This document shows positions 55,928 to 64,000 of a DNA stretch of 64,000 nucleotides, piece after piece. Position numbers and translations under genes: made by a program. Position 1 is the first letter of the stretch; every line of letters begins with the position of its first letter. The notes below the pieces were generated by a model that had not been told where the DNA came from, did no database searches, and saw nothing but the letters and a program-made list of their open reading frames with translations. The DNA lies in the NCBI RefSeq assembly GCF_000241525.1, contig NZ_AHIL01000029.1, positions 351,924-415,923 of the forward strand. The letters are read 5' to 3'. Source of the DNA: Comamonas testosteroni ATCC 11996 (GTDB lineage: Bacteria > Pseudomonadota > Gammaproteobacteria > Burkholderiales > Burkholderiaceae_C).

Positions 55928-55964
55928 AAAGGCCCGGCGCTGCACAGGCAGCGACCGGGCCTTT
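55928..55964. terminator. Bidirectional terminator between the transducer gene and lolD
   Basis: Outer stem AAAGGCCCGG/CCGGGCCTTT and inner stem CGCTGC/GCAGCG with loop ACAG. Flanking A and T residues suit both converging genes. Confidence 0.88.
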
Positions 55965-55984
55965 GCCCGTCTGCAGGCAGTAGG

Positions 55985-56674
55985 TCAGGCCAGTTGCCCC
56001 TGCCCCAGCCTGACCATGCGATCGCAACGCGCCGCCAGGCCCTCGTCATGCGTGACCATCACAAAGGCCGTGCCATGGCTGCGCGCCAGCTCCAGCATCA
56101 GCGCAAACACCGTATCGGCCGTGCCGCGGTCCAGATTGCCCGTGGGCTCGTCGGCCAGCACACAGGCCGGACGCGTGACCAGGGCGCGCGCAATCGCCAC
56201 GCGCTGACGCTCCCCGCCCGAGAGCTCGGCTGGGCGATGCGCCATGCGCTGGCCCAGACCCACGGCACGCAGCATCTCGGCCGCACGGTCCATGCAGTCC
56301 TCCCTGGCGTCGCGGCGAATGCGCAGCGGCATGGCCACGTTCTCCTGGGCCGAGAACTCGGCCAGCAGATGGTGGAACTGGTAGATGAAGCCCAGATGCC
56401 GGTTGCGCAGCGCGCCCTGCTTTTGCGCACTGAGCTGGTGCAGGGGCTGGCCCATGAGGCTGACGCTGCCGGTGGTGGGCGCATCAAGCCCGCCGAGCAA
56501 ATGCAGCAAGGTGGACTTGCCCGAGCCCGAGGCGCCGACAATCGCCAGCGTCTCGCCCGCCTGAACCTGCAGATCCACTCCCTGCAGCACGGTCACATCC
56601 AGCTTGCCTTCGGCAAAGCGCTTGGTCAGGCCGCGTGCTTCCAGCACGCTCCGGTCCATCACAACATCATTCAT
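55985..56674 (-). CDS. lolD: Lipoprotein-releasing ABC transporter, ATPase LolD
   Basis: 229 aa. Walker [19 protein letters not shown], the LolD motif region [27 protein letters not shown], the signature [15 protein letters not shown] and Walker [12 protein letters not shown]. It powers extraction of outer-membrane lipoproteins from the inner membrane and their transfer to LolA (encoded at 11.9 kb). The start overlaps the lolC stop by eight bases. Confidence 0.95.
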   Translation of the reverse strand: MNDVVMDRSVLEARGLTKRFAEGKLDVTVLQGVDLQVQAGETLAIVGASGSGKSTLLHLLGGLDAPTTGSVSLMGQPLHQLSAQKQGALRNRHLGFIYQFHHLLAEFSAQENVAMPLRIRRDAREDCMDRAAEMLRAVGLGQRMAHRPAELSGGERQRVAIARALVTRPACVLADEPTGNLDRGTADTVFALMLELARSHGTAFVMVTHDEGLAARCDRMVRLGQGQLA

Positions 56675-57920
56675 AACGCAGTGCCTCCGCAGGGTTCACG
56701 CGGCTGGCACGCCAGCTGGGGTAGATCGTGGCCACAAAAGAAAGAATCAGGGAAATCACGGCAATCGGCACGATGTCCGTGGACTGCGGCTCGCTGGGCA
56801 TCTTGCTGATCAGGTAGATGTCCTTGGGCAGGAAGTTGGCATGCAGCGCCTGCTCTATGGCCGGCACGATGACATCGATATTGAAGGCAATCGCCAGCCC
56901 CAGCGCCAGGCCGGCCAAGGTGCCGATGACGCCGACCATGGCGCCCTGCACCATGAAGATACCCATGATGGACGAGGGCGAGGCCCCCAGGGTGCGCAGG
57001 ATGGCAATGTCGGCACGCTTGTCCTGCACGCTCATCACTAGGGTGGACACCAGATTGAAAGCCGCCACGGCCACGATCAGGGTCAGGATGATGAACATCA
57101 TGCGTTTTTCAAGCTGCACGGCGGCAAACCAGGTCTTGTTCTGCTGCGTCCAGTCACGGATGAACAAGCGATCCGTCAAGGTGTCCGCCAGTTCATGCGC
57201 CACGCGCGGCGCCTCGTGCAGATCCTTGAGCTTGAGGCGAATGCCGGTCGGCCCTTCCAGGCGGAAGATGCGCTGCGCATCCTCGTAATGCATCATCACC
57301 AGCGCCGAGTCATATTCGTAGTGGCCGGAATCGAAGGTGCCGGCCACCGTCATCTGCTTCATGCGCGGCAGCACGCCGGCCGGAGTGACCTGTCCGCTGG
57401 GCGCGATCAGCGTGATCACATCGCCCTCGCTCACACCGAGACTGCGCGCCAGCTCGATGCCGAGCACCACCTTGAACTCGCCGGGCACCAGACGCTTGAG
57501 CACCTCGCCGCTGGTGGCCGCCAGATCGGTCACCTCGCCCTCACGCGCCGGATCGATACCGCGCACCAGGGCGCCTTTCATATCCTCGCCGCGCGCCAGC
57601 AATGCCTGAGCCGCCACAAAAGGCGCGGCCCCCACCACATCGGGGTTGGCTCTGGCCTCGCGCATGGTGCGCTCCACATCAGGCAAAGGTGCACCCTGCG
57701 GGGCGTAGATTTCCACATGGGAGACGACGCTGAGCATGCGATCACGCACTTCCTTCTGGAAGCCGTTCATCACGCTCAGCACAATGATCAGCGCCGCCAC
57801 GCCCAGCGCAATGCCAAGCATGGAGACACCCGAGATAAAGGAGATGAAGCCATTGCGGCGTGTGGCGCGCCCTGCACGGGTATAGCGCCAGCCCACGGCC
57901 AGTTCGTAGGGAAATTGCAT
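56667..57920 (-). CDS. lolC: Lipoprotein-releasing ABC transporter, permease LolC/E
   Basis: 417 aa with four membrane helices: one at the N-terminus ([19 protein letters not shown]), a large periplasmic domain of about 230 residues, and three at the C-terminus. The family segment [28 protein letters not shown] is clear. Only one permease gene is present here, so the complex may use two copies of it or a second permease encoded elsewhere. It is translationally coupled to lolD. Confidence 0.93.
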   Translation of the reverse strand: MQFPYELAVGWRYTRAGRATRRNGFISFISGVSMLGIALGVAALIIVLSVMNGFQKEVRDRMLSVVSHVEIYAPQGAPLPDVERTMREARANPDVVGAAPFVAAQALLARGEDMKGALVRGIDPAREGEVTDLAATSGEVLKRLVPGEFKVVLGIELARSLGVSEGDVITLIAPSGQVTPAGVLPRMKQMTVAGTFDSGHYEYDSALVMMHYEDAQRIFRLEGPTGIRLKLKDLHEAPRVAHELADTLTDRLFIRDWTQQNKTWFAAVQLEKRMMFIILTLIVAVAAFNLVSTLVMSVQDKRADIAILRTLGASPSSIMGIFMVQGAMVGVIGTLAGLALGLAIAFNIDVIVPAIEQALHANFLPKDIYLISKMPSEPQSTDIVPIAVISLILSFVATIYPSWRASRVNPAEALRYE

Positions 57921-57996
57921 GTTGCCAGCATTGTGGCATTGCCGGTAATGCCCTGTCGGCGGCGCCAGCCTTATGCAATCTGACTGCCCGCCCCCT

Positions 57997-58500
57997 CTAT
58001 CGGGGCGGCCTGCTGCGCCCTATGCGCGGCAGATCCGCGTATTGCTCCTGCTGCTCCAGCGTCACCGCATGGGACTGGAGCTTGGCCAGCAGACCGTCAA
58101 ACAAGGCCAGCTCTTCATCGCTGAGGACAGACACGATGTCGGCATGAATCTTGACCATTTCGGGAAGGATCACACCGTACATGCGCCGTCCCTCATCGGT
58201 CAGATACATGGCCACGCGCCGGCGGTCTCCGTCCAGAGGTTTGCGCAGCACCCAGCCTTTTTCCTCCAGGCCACTGAGCGCCCGCGAGGTGCGCGCCCTG
58301 TCCAGTTGCACCTTCTGCGCCAGCTCGGATGACAGCAGACCCTCCTCCGTCGCCAGCGTCGCCATCACTCCCCATTCACGACGCGTGAGGCCGAAGCGGG
58401 CCTCGCACATGCGCATGGCCATGCCGCCCGCCACACCGAAGAAGCGGCTGATGCGAAACAGCAGCATCTGCTGAATGGAGGTGGGCTGTCGGGTATTCAC
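57997..58500 (-). CDS. MarR-family transcriptional regulator
   Basis: 167 aa. Winged helix with LTRREWGVMATLATEEGLLSSELAQKVQLDRARTSRALSGLEEKGWV and the wing KPLDGDRRRVAMYLTDEGR, typical of MarR. It is divergent from the Bug receptor/sulfatase pair, and the 127-base gap carries two palindromes of MarR-operator size. It probably represses that pair until a small aromatic or sulfated ligand binds; the ligand is inferred from context only. Confidence 0.93.
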   Translation of the reverse strand: MNTRQPTSIQQMLLFRISRFFGVAGGMAMRMCEARFGLTRREWGVMATLATEEGLLSSELAQKVQLDRARTSRALSGLEEKGWVLRKPLDGDRRRVAMYLTDEGRRMYGVILPEMVKIHADIVSVLSDEELALFDGLLAKLQSHAVTLEQQEQYADLPRIGRSRPPR

Positions 58501-58509
58501 GGGGATGAG

Positions 58510-58542
58510 TTGATTAGATCAATTGTGGAAGTCACTTCTACA
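58510..58542. promoter_or_regulatory. Two palindromes, probable MarR operators
   Basis: TTGAT-TAG-ATCAA at 58510-58522 is a perfect inverted repeat. TGT-x-GAAGT-C-ACTTC-x-ACA spans 58524-58542 with one mismatched pair. They lie side by side, 10 bases before the MarR start and about 90 before the Bug receptor start. Confidence 0.65.
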
Positions 58543-58627
58543 GTGGGCATTCCCAATACAGAGACAAAAGGGAGTGCTGGGGATTTTCGCAAATGCCGGC
58601 TCTTCCCTCAGACAAGAGAGTGATTCC

Positions 58628-59629
58628 ATGGCTCGCCTGACTGCACCCCGCCGCCTTCTCCAAACCAGCCTGGCTCTGCTGCTGGGCTGCTCCACCTTCG
58701 CCTCTATGGCCCAATCTGCCGATGGCGCCGCCGTCGCCGCCTGGCCTCACAAGCCAGTTCGGCTGATAGCAGCCTTCGCTCCCGGAGGGGCTGTGGACAT
58801 ACTGGCACGCGGTGTCGGAGAAGTGCTTCAGCGCGAAACCAAGCAGCCCTTCGTTGTTGAAAACCGTACCGGCGCTGGCGGCAATATAGGCGCCGATTAC
58901 GTCGCCAAGGCTGCCGCCGACGGATACACCATGCTGATCGGCCTGGACACGAGCTTCACGGTCAACCCGCTGATCTACAAAAGCATGCCGTTCAAGAATG
59001 GCGACCTGCGTCCCGTCATGGTGTTCGCCTCGCAAGGCATGCTGATGGCTGTCAGCCCCAAAACCAATATCAAGACGCTGGAGCAGTTCATCGCCCGCGG
59101 CAATGACAAGGGCCTGACCCTGGGGTCCGCCGGCTATGGAACCCCCGGCCATCTTGCCTCCAGCATCCTGACCTACGCCACCGGGGCCAAGGTCAACCAT
59201 GTGCCCTACAAAGGCAATGCACCTGCCACGCTGGCGATGCTCTCGGGCGAGGTGGACGGCGGCGTCATCAGCTCCACCGCCATGCTGCCCCATGTGAACA
59301 CTGGAAAGATCACGGCGCTGGCCGTGACCACGGCCCAGCGCAACCCCTTGCTGCCGGAAGTCCCATCGGTGACCGAACTGGGACACAAGGAGCTGCAGCA
59401 GGAAGTGCTTTTCGCTGCCTGGGTACCCAGCAGCACACCTGAGCCGCTGGTGCAGAAAATCCAGGCACACCTCGAAAAGGCCATGAAGGACGGCACATTG
59501 CGTGAACGCATGCGTGTCAACGACATGGTCTACGAAGGGCTGACAGGCGATGCGGCCGTCAAGCGCATTCAAGCCCTGGCCGACCGCTACCGGGTACTGG
59601 CCCAGGCCACCGGCATGAAGATGGAATGA
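58628..59629 (+). CDS. Bug/TctC-family periplasmic substrate-binding protein
   Basis: 333 aa from the ATG at 58628. A signal peptide of about 29 residues (ending FASMAQS) is followed by the Bug fold: WPHKPVRLIAAFAPGGAVDILARGVGE, then PFVVENRTGAGGNIGADYVAKAAADGYT and VNHVPYKGNAPATLAMLSGEVDGG. Such receptors bind carboxylates, nicotinate, phthalates and many other anions for TctAB-type or related transporters. It has no permease beside it. Its stop overlaps the start of a sulfatase gene (ATGA), so the ligand may be a sulfate ester or its product (inference). Confidence 0.93.
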   Translation: MARLTAPRRLLQTSLALLLGCSTFASMAQSADGAAVAAWPHKPVRLIAAFAPGGAVDILARGVGEVLQRETKQPFVVENRTGAGGNIGADYVAKAAADGYTMLIGLDTSFTVNPLIYKSMPFKNGDLRPVMVFASQGMLMAVSPKTNIKTLEQFIARGNDKGLTLGSAGYGTPGHLASSILTYATGAKVNHVPYKGNAPATLAMLSGEVDGGVISSTAMLPHVNTGKITALAVTTAQRNPLLPEVPSVTELGHKELQQEVLFAAWVPSSTPEPLVQKIQAHLEKAMKDGTLRERMRVNDMVYEGLTGDAAVKRIQALADRYRVLAQATGMKME

Positions 59630-60999
59630 GCGCTTGCGCCAGCCATCAGCCCCATGACAACGACCCGTATTTCATGACTCGTCCCAACATCATCTTTATC
59701 GTCGCCGACGATCTCGGCTATGCCGATCTGGGCTGCTACGGCGGCCGCGATGCCGAGTTCGGTCCGGTATCCCCGGTGCTCGACCGCCTGGCCGCCAACG
59801 GCCTCAGGCTCACCCAGGGCTATGCCAATTCACCCGTGTGCTCGCCCACGCGTTTTGCCTTGGCCACGGCCCGCTATCAATACCGCTTGCGCGGTGCGGC
59901 CGAGGAGCCCATCAACAGCAAGACGCGCGGCACCCCGCTGGGCGCCAGGCTGGGTCTTCCGCCCGAGGTCCCCACCGTCGCCTCGCTGCTCAAGGGCGCG
60001 GGCTACCGCACGGCACTGATAGGCAAATGGCATCTGGGCTACCCTCCCCACTTCGGTCCGCTGCGCTCGGGCTATGAGGAATACTTCGGCCCCATGTCGG
60101 GCGGCGTGGACTACTTCACCCATCTGAGCAGCTCGGGACAGCACGATCTGTGGGTGGGCGAAGAGGAGCACCACGACGAAGGCTATCTGACCGACCTGCT
60201 ATCCCTGCGCAGCGTGGACTTCGTCAACCGCATGAGCGAGGGCAACTCCCCCTTCTTCCTGAGCCTTCACTACACGGCGCCGCACTGGCCCTGGGAAACC
60301 CGTGATGACCGTGAGACTGCCAAGCAGTTGGGGGCTGGCATCACGCATCTGGCGGGAGGCAATATTCATCAGTACCGCCGCATGATTCATCACATGGATG
60401 AGGGCATAGGCTGGATCGTCGAAGCACTGCGCAAGAACGGCCAGCTCGACAACACGCTGATCGTCTTCACCAGCGACAACGGCGGCGAGCGCTTTTCGGA
60501 CAGCTGGCCTCTCGTGGGCGGAAAGATGGACCTGACCGAAGGCGGCATCCGCGTGCCCTGGATCGCCCACTGGCCTGCCGTGATCGAGGCCCATCGCAGC
60601 AGCACCCAGCCATGCATGACCATGGACTGGTCGGCCACGGTGCTGGATGCAGCCGGTGTGAGCGCCGATCCCGACTACCCACTGGACGGCGTCTCCCTGC
60701 TGCCCGTGCTGCGCACCGACGGAGCGGAGTTTGCCCGGCCGCTGTACTGGCGCATGCTCTACCGCAACCAGCGCGCTCTGCGCGAAGGCGAATGGAAATA
60801 CCTGCGCGTGGAGGACAACGAATACCTGTTCAATCTGGCACAGGACGAGCGCGAGCGTGCCAATCTGGCCGGACAGCAGCCAGAGCGCCTGCAAGCCATG
60901 CGCCAGCGCTGGGACGACTGGAATGCCGGCATGCCCGCCATCGCCGATGATGCGAGCTATAGCCTGGTCTACACCCTGAAAAATATGCCTGCGAGGTGA
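59626..60999 (+). CDS. Type I sulfatase (arylsulfatase family)
   Basis: 457 aa; the start at 59626 overlaps the receptor stop by four bases, while a Met at 59674 (MTRPNIIFIVADD) is an alternative start closer to the family N-terminus. The formylglycine motif is C72-S-P-T-R76 in ANSPVCSPTRFALA. Metal ligands appear in VADDLGYADLG and FTSDNGGERF, with GKWHLG typical of arylsulfatases. It hydrolyses a sulfate ester. There is no signal peptide, so it acts in the cytoplasm on an imported substrate and needs the anaerobic or FGE maturation system from elsewhere. Confidence 0.92.
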   Translation: MSACASHQPHDNDPYFMTRPNIIFIVADDLGYADLGCYGGRDAEFGPVSPVLDRLAANGLRLTQGYANSPVCSPTRFALATARYQYRLRGAAEEPINSKTRGTPLGARLGLPPEVPTVASLLKGAGYRTALIGKWHLGYPPHFGPLRSGYEEYFGPMSGGVDYFTHLSSSGQHDLWVGEEEHHDEGYLTDLLSLRSVDFVNRMSEGNSPFFLSLHYTAPHWPWETRDDRETAKQLGAGITHLAGGNIHQYRRMIHHMDEGIGWIVEALRKNGQLDNTLIVFTSDNGGERFSDSWPLVGGKMDLTEGGIRVPWIAHWPAVIEAHRSSTQPCMTMDWSATVLDAAGVSADPDYPLDGVSLLPVLRTDGAEFARPLYWRMLYRNQRALREGEWKYLRVEDNEYLFNLAQDERERANLAGQQPERLQAMRQRWDDWNAGMPAIADDASYSLVYTLKNMPAR

Positions 61000-61051
61000 C
61001 AAAGCCCCTCGCACCATGCCCAGGCGACGGCCATGCCCGACAATAGCGCCC

Positions 61052-62023
61052 ATGTCTTTGACCGCGCCTTTGCTGCCTGCCGCCCAAGCCCTGGGCACAG
61101 GCGCCTCCGAAATCATTGTTGCCTATGCCAGCGGCCCTGCCGACATTCCCCAGGCATGGGACGGTTTGCAACTCCCTCACCTGCAGGCCTTGCTGGCAAC
61201 GCTGACGCCGACCACGCTGGTGCAGGGCGACGAGATGGACTTCTCTCCTCCGCATGAGCGCGCCCTGGCCCGTGGCATGCAACTGCCCGATACACCAGGG
61301 CTGATTCCCTGGGCTGCGCTGGCGGCTGGAGACAGCAGCCAGGCCTGTGCCTTCATCACGCCCTGCCACTGGCATATCACGCCGGACCAGGTCCATCAGA
61401 CCGACCCGACCGGCGCGCCGCTGGACGAAGACGAATCCCGCCAGTTGCTGGCGCTGATCGCACCCTGGTTCAGCGACGACGGCATCACGCTGGAATATCT
61501 GCGCGCCGACCTCTGGCTGGCACGCGGTGCGGCCTTCAAGGGCCTGGCCACCGCATCGATGGACCGTGCGCTGGGCCGCGACGTGCGCCCCTGGATGCCC
61601 GACCCGATTCAGGGAGCCATCATTCAGCGTCTGCAGACCGAGCTGCAGATGCTACTCTACACCCATGTCTTCAACGACCGACGTTGCGAACGCGGCCTGC
61701 CGCCCATCAACTCCTTCTGGGTGCATGGCACGGGAGACCTCGCCAGCCTGCCTGCGGCGAACTCCCGAACCGTGTGCGTGGATGATCTGCGCCACACTGC
61801 GCTGCAAGGCAATGTGCAAGGCTGGCAGAAGGTCTGGCAGGCACTGGACAGCAGCCTGATCGCCGAGCTGCAGCAGCGGGCTGCCCGCGGAGAACCGGTC
61901 AAGCTCACGCTCTGCGGCGAGCGCAATGCCGTGCAATGGCAAAGCCAGCCACGCGGCCTGATGGACAGGATAAAGAGTGTTTTTGCCACGAAACGCTTGC
62001 CTGATCTGCGGGGAATGCTATGA
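61052..62023 (+). CDS. RpfE-family (COG4255-type) protein of unknown role
   Basis: 323 aa from the ATG at 61052; an earlier in-frame Met at 61016 adds 12 residues of no clear character. The sequence fits the proteins often labelled regulatory protein RpfE or phosphoglycerate mutase-related: LQGDEMDFSPPHERALARG-like start, FITPCHWHITPDQVHQTDP, YLRADLWLARG, PPINSFWVHGTGDL. In Xanthomonas and many Burkholderiales the gene lies beside recJ, as here, with a four-base overlap. The alternating alpha/beta pattern is reminiscent of alkaline-phosphatase-like folds. Activity unknown. Confidence 0.85.
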   Translation: MSLTAPLLPAAQALGTGASEIIVAYASGPADIPQAWDGLQLPHLQALLATLTPTTLVQGDEMDFSPPHERALARGMQLPDTPGLIPWAALAAGDSSQACAFITPCHWHITPDQVHQTDPTGAPLDEDESRQLLALIAPWFSDDGITLEYLRADLWLARGAAFKGLATASMDRALGRDVRPWMPDPIQGAIIQRLQTELQMLLYTHVFNDRRCERGLPPINSFWVHGTGDLASLPAANSRTVCVDDLRHTALQGNVQGWQKVWQALDSSLIAELQQRAARGEPVKLTLCGERNAVQWQSQPRGLMDRIKSVFATKRLPDLRGML

Positions 62024-63759
62024 AGATAATCCCCAGATCCATCCCCAACGACAGTGTCTCTGTACTGCTGCAGGCCAAGATTCATCCCTTGCTGGCCCAG
62101 CTCTATGCGGCGCGAGGTGTCTGCTCGGCCGACGAGCTGGACGATGCGCCGGCCCGGCTGCTGCCGCCCTCGGGCCTGCGCGGCATCGATGCCGCCGTGC
62201 AACTGCTGGCCGATGCCATAGCCGCGCAAAAGCGCCTGTGCATCGTCGCCGACTATGACTGCGATGGCGCAACCGCCTGCGCCGTGGGCCTGCGCGGCCT
62301 GCGCATGCTGGGCGCGGCCCATGCCGACTACCTCGTGCCCGACCGCGTGGTCGACGGCTACGGCCTCACCGCCCCCATCTCGCGCCGCGTCAAGGAGACC
62401 GGAGCCGACATGCTGATCACCGTGGACAACGGCATTGCCAGCGTTGAAGGCGTGGCCGTGGCCAAGGAGCTGGGCATGTCGGTCGTCGTGACCGACCACC
62501 ATCTGCCGGGCGACCACCTGCCGCCAGCCGATGCCATCGTCAACCCCAACCAGCCGGGCTGCGAGTTCGCCAGCAAGTCCATGGCCGGCGTGGGTGTCAT
62601 GTTCTATGTGCTGCTGGCCCTGCGCACCGAGCTGCGCAACCGCGGCCGCTTTGACCGCCACAACCAGCCCCGTCTTGAACAGTTGCTGCCGCTGGTCGCC
62701 CTGGGCACGGTGGCCGATGTGGTCAAGCTTGACGCCAATAACCGCCGCCTGGTGGCACTGGGCCTCAAGCAGATTCGCAAAGGCAGCATGCAGCCCGGCA
62801 TACGCGCGCTGTTCGAGGCATCGGGCCGCCGCTTTGACATGGCCTCCACCATCGACTTCGGCTTTGCCCTGGGCCCGCGCATCAACGCGGCCGGTCGTCT
62901 TGCCGACATGACCATAGGCATCGAGTGCCTGACCACGGAAGATGTCAGCCGCGCCGACAATCTGGCGCGCATGCTGGACAGCATCAACCGCGAGCGCCGC
63001 GAGATCGAGGTCAGCATGCGTGAGCACGCCCTGCTCATGGCCGAAGGCCTGTGCGAGGACGGAATGACACCGCCACCGGCCATCAGCGTGTTCGACCCCG
63101 ACTTTCACGAAGGCGTGGTCGGCGTGGTGGCCTCGCGCATCAAGGACAAGCTGCACCGGCCCACGTTTGTGTTTGCAGCCAGCGGCGCCCCGGGCAAGGA
63201 GCATGAGCTCAAGGGCTCTGGCCGCTCCATTCCAGGCTTTCATCTGCGCGATGCGCTGGACCTTGTCAGCAAGCGCCACCCCGGTCTGATACTGCGGTTT
63301 GGCGGCCACGCCATGGCGGCAGGCTGCACCATCACGGAAGCGCACTTTGACGAGTTCGAAAAGGCTTTTGCCCAGGTCGCCAGGGAATGGCTGGATGCCG
63401 CCACGCTGACGCGCAGATTGGAGACCGACGGGCCGCTTTCGCCCCAGTGGCTGGACACCGGCCTGATCGAACAAATGCAGCTGGCCGTCTGGGGCCAGGG
63501 CTTTGCCGCGCCGACTTTCAGCGAAGAGCTGGAAATCACCTCGCAGCGCCTGGTCGGCGAAAAGCATCTGAAGCTGGAGCTGCTGCACCATGGCTCCAAG
63601 ATCGACGGCATCTGGTTCAACCACACCGACCCGCTGCCCGCGCGTACCACCCTGGCCTATCGCCTGGACATCAACGAATGGCGCGGCGAGCGCAAGGTGC
63701 AGTTTCTCGTGGAAGCCGCGCAGGACTTCGAGGGCGGTGCCGGCAACATGGGCTTCTGA
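62020..63759 (+). CDS. recJ: Single-strand-specific 5'-3' exonuclease RecJ
   Basis: 579 aa. DHH phosphoesterase motifs: IVADYDCDGATAC (motif I), TVDNGIASVEGV (motif II), VVVTDHHLPGD (the DHH), and PRINAAGRLADM. The DHHA1 domain has RFGGHAMAAGCTI. An OB-fold domain ends the protein. It degrades single-stranded DNA in recombination and mismatch repair in the cytoplasm. It is translationally coupled to the RpfE-family gene (ATGA overlap). Confidence 0.96.
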   Translation: MKIIPRSIPNDSVSVLLQAKIHPLLAQLYAARGVCSADELDDAPARLLPPSGLRGIDAAVQLLADAIAAQKRLCIVADYDCDGATACAVGLRGLRMLGAAHADYLVPDRVVDGYGLTAPISRRVKETGADMLITVDNGIASVEGVAVAKELGMSVVVTDHHLPGDHLPPADAIVNPNQPGCEFASKSMAGVGVMFYVLLALRTELRNRGRFDRHNQPRLEQLLPLVALGTVADVVKLDANNRRLVALGLKQIRKGSMQPGIRALFEASGRRFDMASTIDFGFALGPRINAAGRLADMTIGIECLTTEDVSRADNLARMLDSINRERREIEVSMREHALLMAEGLCEDGMTPPPAISVFDPDFHEGVVGVVASRIKDKLHRPTFVFAASGAPGKEHELKGSGRSIPGFHLRDALDLVSKRHPGLILRFGGHAMAAGCTITEAHFDEFEKAFAQVAREWLDAATLTRRLETDGPLSPQWLDTGLIEQMQLAVWGQGFAAPTFSEELEITSQRLVGEKHLKLELLHHGSKIDGIWFNHTDPLPARTTLAYRLDINEWRGERKVQFLVEAAQDFEGGAGNMGF

Positions 63760-63778
63760 TCACCGCCCCAGCCAGGGA

Positions 63779-63803
63779 AGCCGCCACCGGGAACGCGGCG
63801 GCT
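63779..63803. terminator. Possible hairpin between recJ and the receptor gene
   Basis: AGCCGCC and GGCGGCT arms with an 11-base loop lie between the convergent ends of the two genes. There is no T-run, so termination is uncertain. Confidence 0.45.
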
Positions 63804-63828
63804 GTACTCTGCGCGCCGAGCCCGATAC

Positions 63829-64000
63829 TTAGAACTGCTCCCAGCTCTCGTCATCTGCGGTGCTTGCGACCGACCGGGTCCTGGGCCTGGCCTCCGTCAG
63901 CCTGGGGAGGGCTGCGACAGGCTGAGCCACGGGCTTGATCGTCGCTGGCACTTTCGCAAGCGATATGGGCGTGGCCGCAAAAGCCTCGGTACCGCGTCCC
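63829..64000 (-). CDS. C-terminal end of a methyl-accepting chemotaxis protein (5' part outside the window)
   Basis: Reading the minus strand inward from 64000, the frame is open to a TAA at 63829-63831. It encodes an Ala/Pro-rich linker (for example TIKPVAQPVAALPRLTEA) ending DDESWEQF. A Pro/Ala-rich tail with a terminal W-E-x-F pentapeptide is the CheR/CheB tether found on chemotaxis receptors. The signalling domain itself lies beyond the window, so the call rests on the tail alone. Confidence 0.78.
   Translation of the reverse strand, partial: GRGTEAFAATPISLAKVPATIKPVAQPVAALPRLTEARPRTRSVASTADDESWEQF

Overview
The window looks like chromosomal DNA of a high-GC betaproteobacterium of the Comamonadaceae, most plausibly Comamonas or a close relative. 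The evidence is the protein style throughout, the Bug/TctC-type receptor plus TctAB transporter, the ftsK-lolA-rarA neighbourhood, the RpfE-family/recJ pair, and imperfect intergenic palindromes of a kind I associate with this family. I see no rRNA, tRNA, CRISPR array, insertion sequence or prophage. Coding density is high and most genes are core or metabolic.

Layout. 1-4.2 kb: end of a TM2-like membrane protein, a GGDEF/EAL protein degenerate in both domains, and a low-affinity phosphate transporter (pit) with its DUF47 partner. 4.7-8.3 kb: liv branched-chain amino-acid ABC operon (livH-M-G-F) without a binding protein. 8.7-14.9 kb: rarA, lolA and ftsK on the minus strand, interrupted by a plus-strand brnQ. 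15-17.7 kb: trxB, ribosomal genes rpmB-rpmG, and a secreted protein of unknown function. 17.7-19.8 kb: a MocR regulator divergent from a small protein, with four copies of one operator motif between them. 19.8-26.3 kb: fatty-acid desaturase, rsmB, a large M48 peptidase, a DUF1653 protein, purN and yceH. 26.6-29 kb: two adjacent acyl-CoA dehydrogenases resembling a two-subunit enzyme of the PimC/PimD type.

29.2-35.4 kb is the most distinctive region: a purine/ureide degradation island. It holds two near-identical guanine-deaminase-like genes at its edges, a bestrophin channel, uraD, a LysR regulator with a clear operator, an MFS transporter, a Tat-exported transthyretin-like protein and a cytoplasmic 5-hydroxyisourate hydrolase. 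No urate oxidase is present. 35.4-43.1 kb: HNH endonuclease, ribF, ileS, lspA, and a Na/Pi cotransporter with a PhoU-like tail. 43.1-49.5 kb: Nudix hydrolase, DMT exporter, an SDR lacking the usual YxxxK pair, a DUF3422 protein, and tctA-tctB without a receptor.

49.6-57.9 kb: a lone GspE/PilB-type ATPase, a coiled-coil FlxA-like protein, a spermidine-synthase-like protein, a hypoxanthine-type DNA glycosylase, a TatD nuclease, a soluble PAS-PAS chemotaxis transducer (BdlA layout), and lolD-lolC. 58-61 kb: a MarR regulator divergent from a Bug receptor translationally coupled to a sulfatase. 61-63.8 kb: an RpfE-family protein coupled to recJ. The right edge cuts a chemotaxis receptor whose C-terminus, ending ESWEQF, reads on the minus strand.

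Links between regions. The Bug receptor at 58.6 kb has no membrane partner beside it and tctAB at 47.4-49.4 kb has no receptor, so they may work together (inference). Phosphate uptake is represented twice (pit, Na/Pi) and branched-chain amino-acid uptake twice (liv, brnQ). Several intergenic gaps carry copies of one family of imperfect palindromes.
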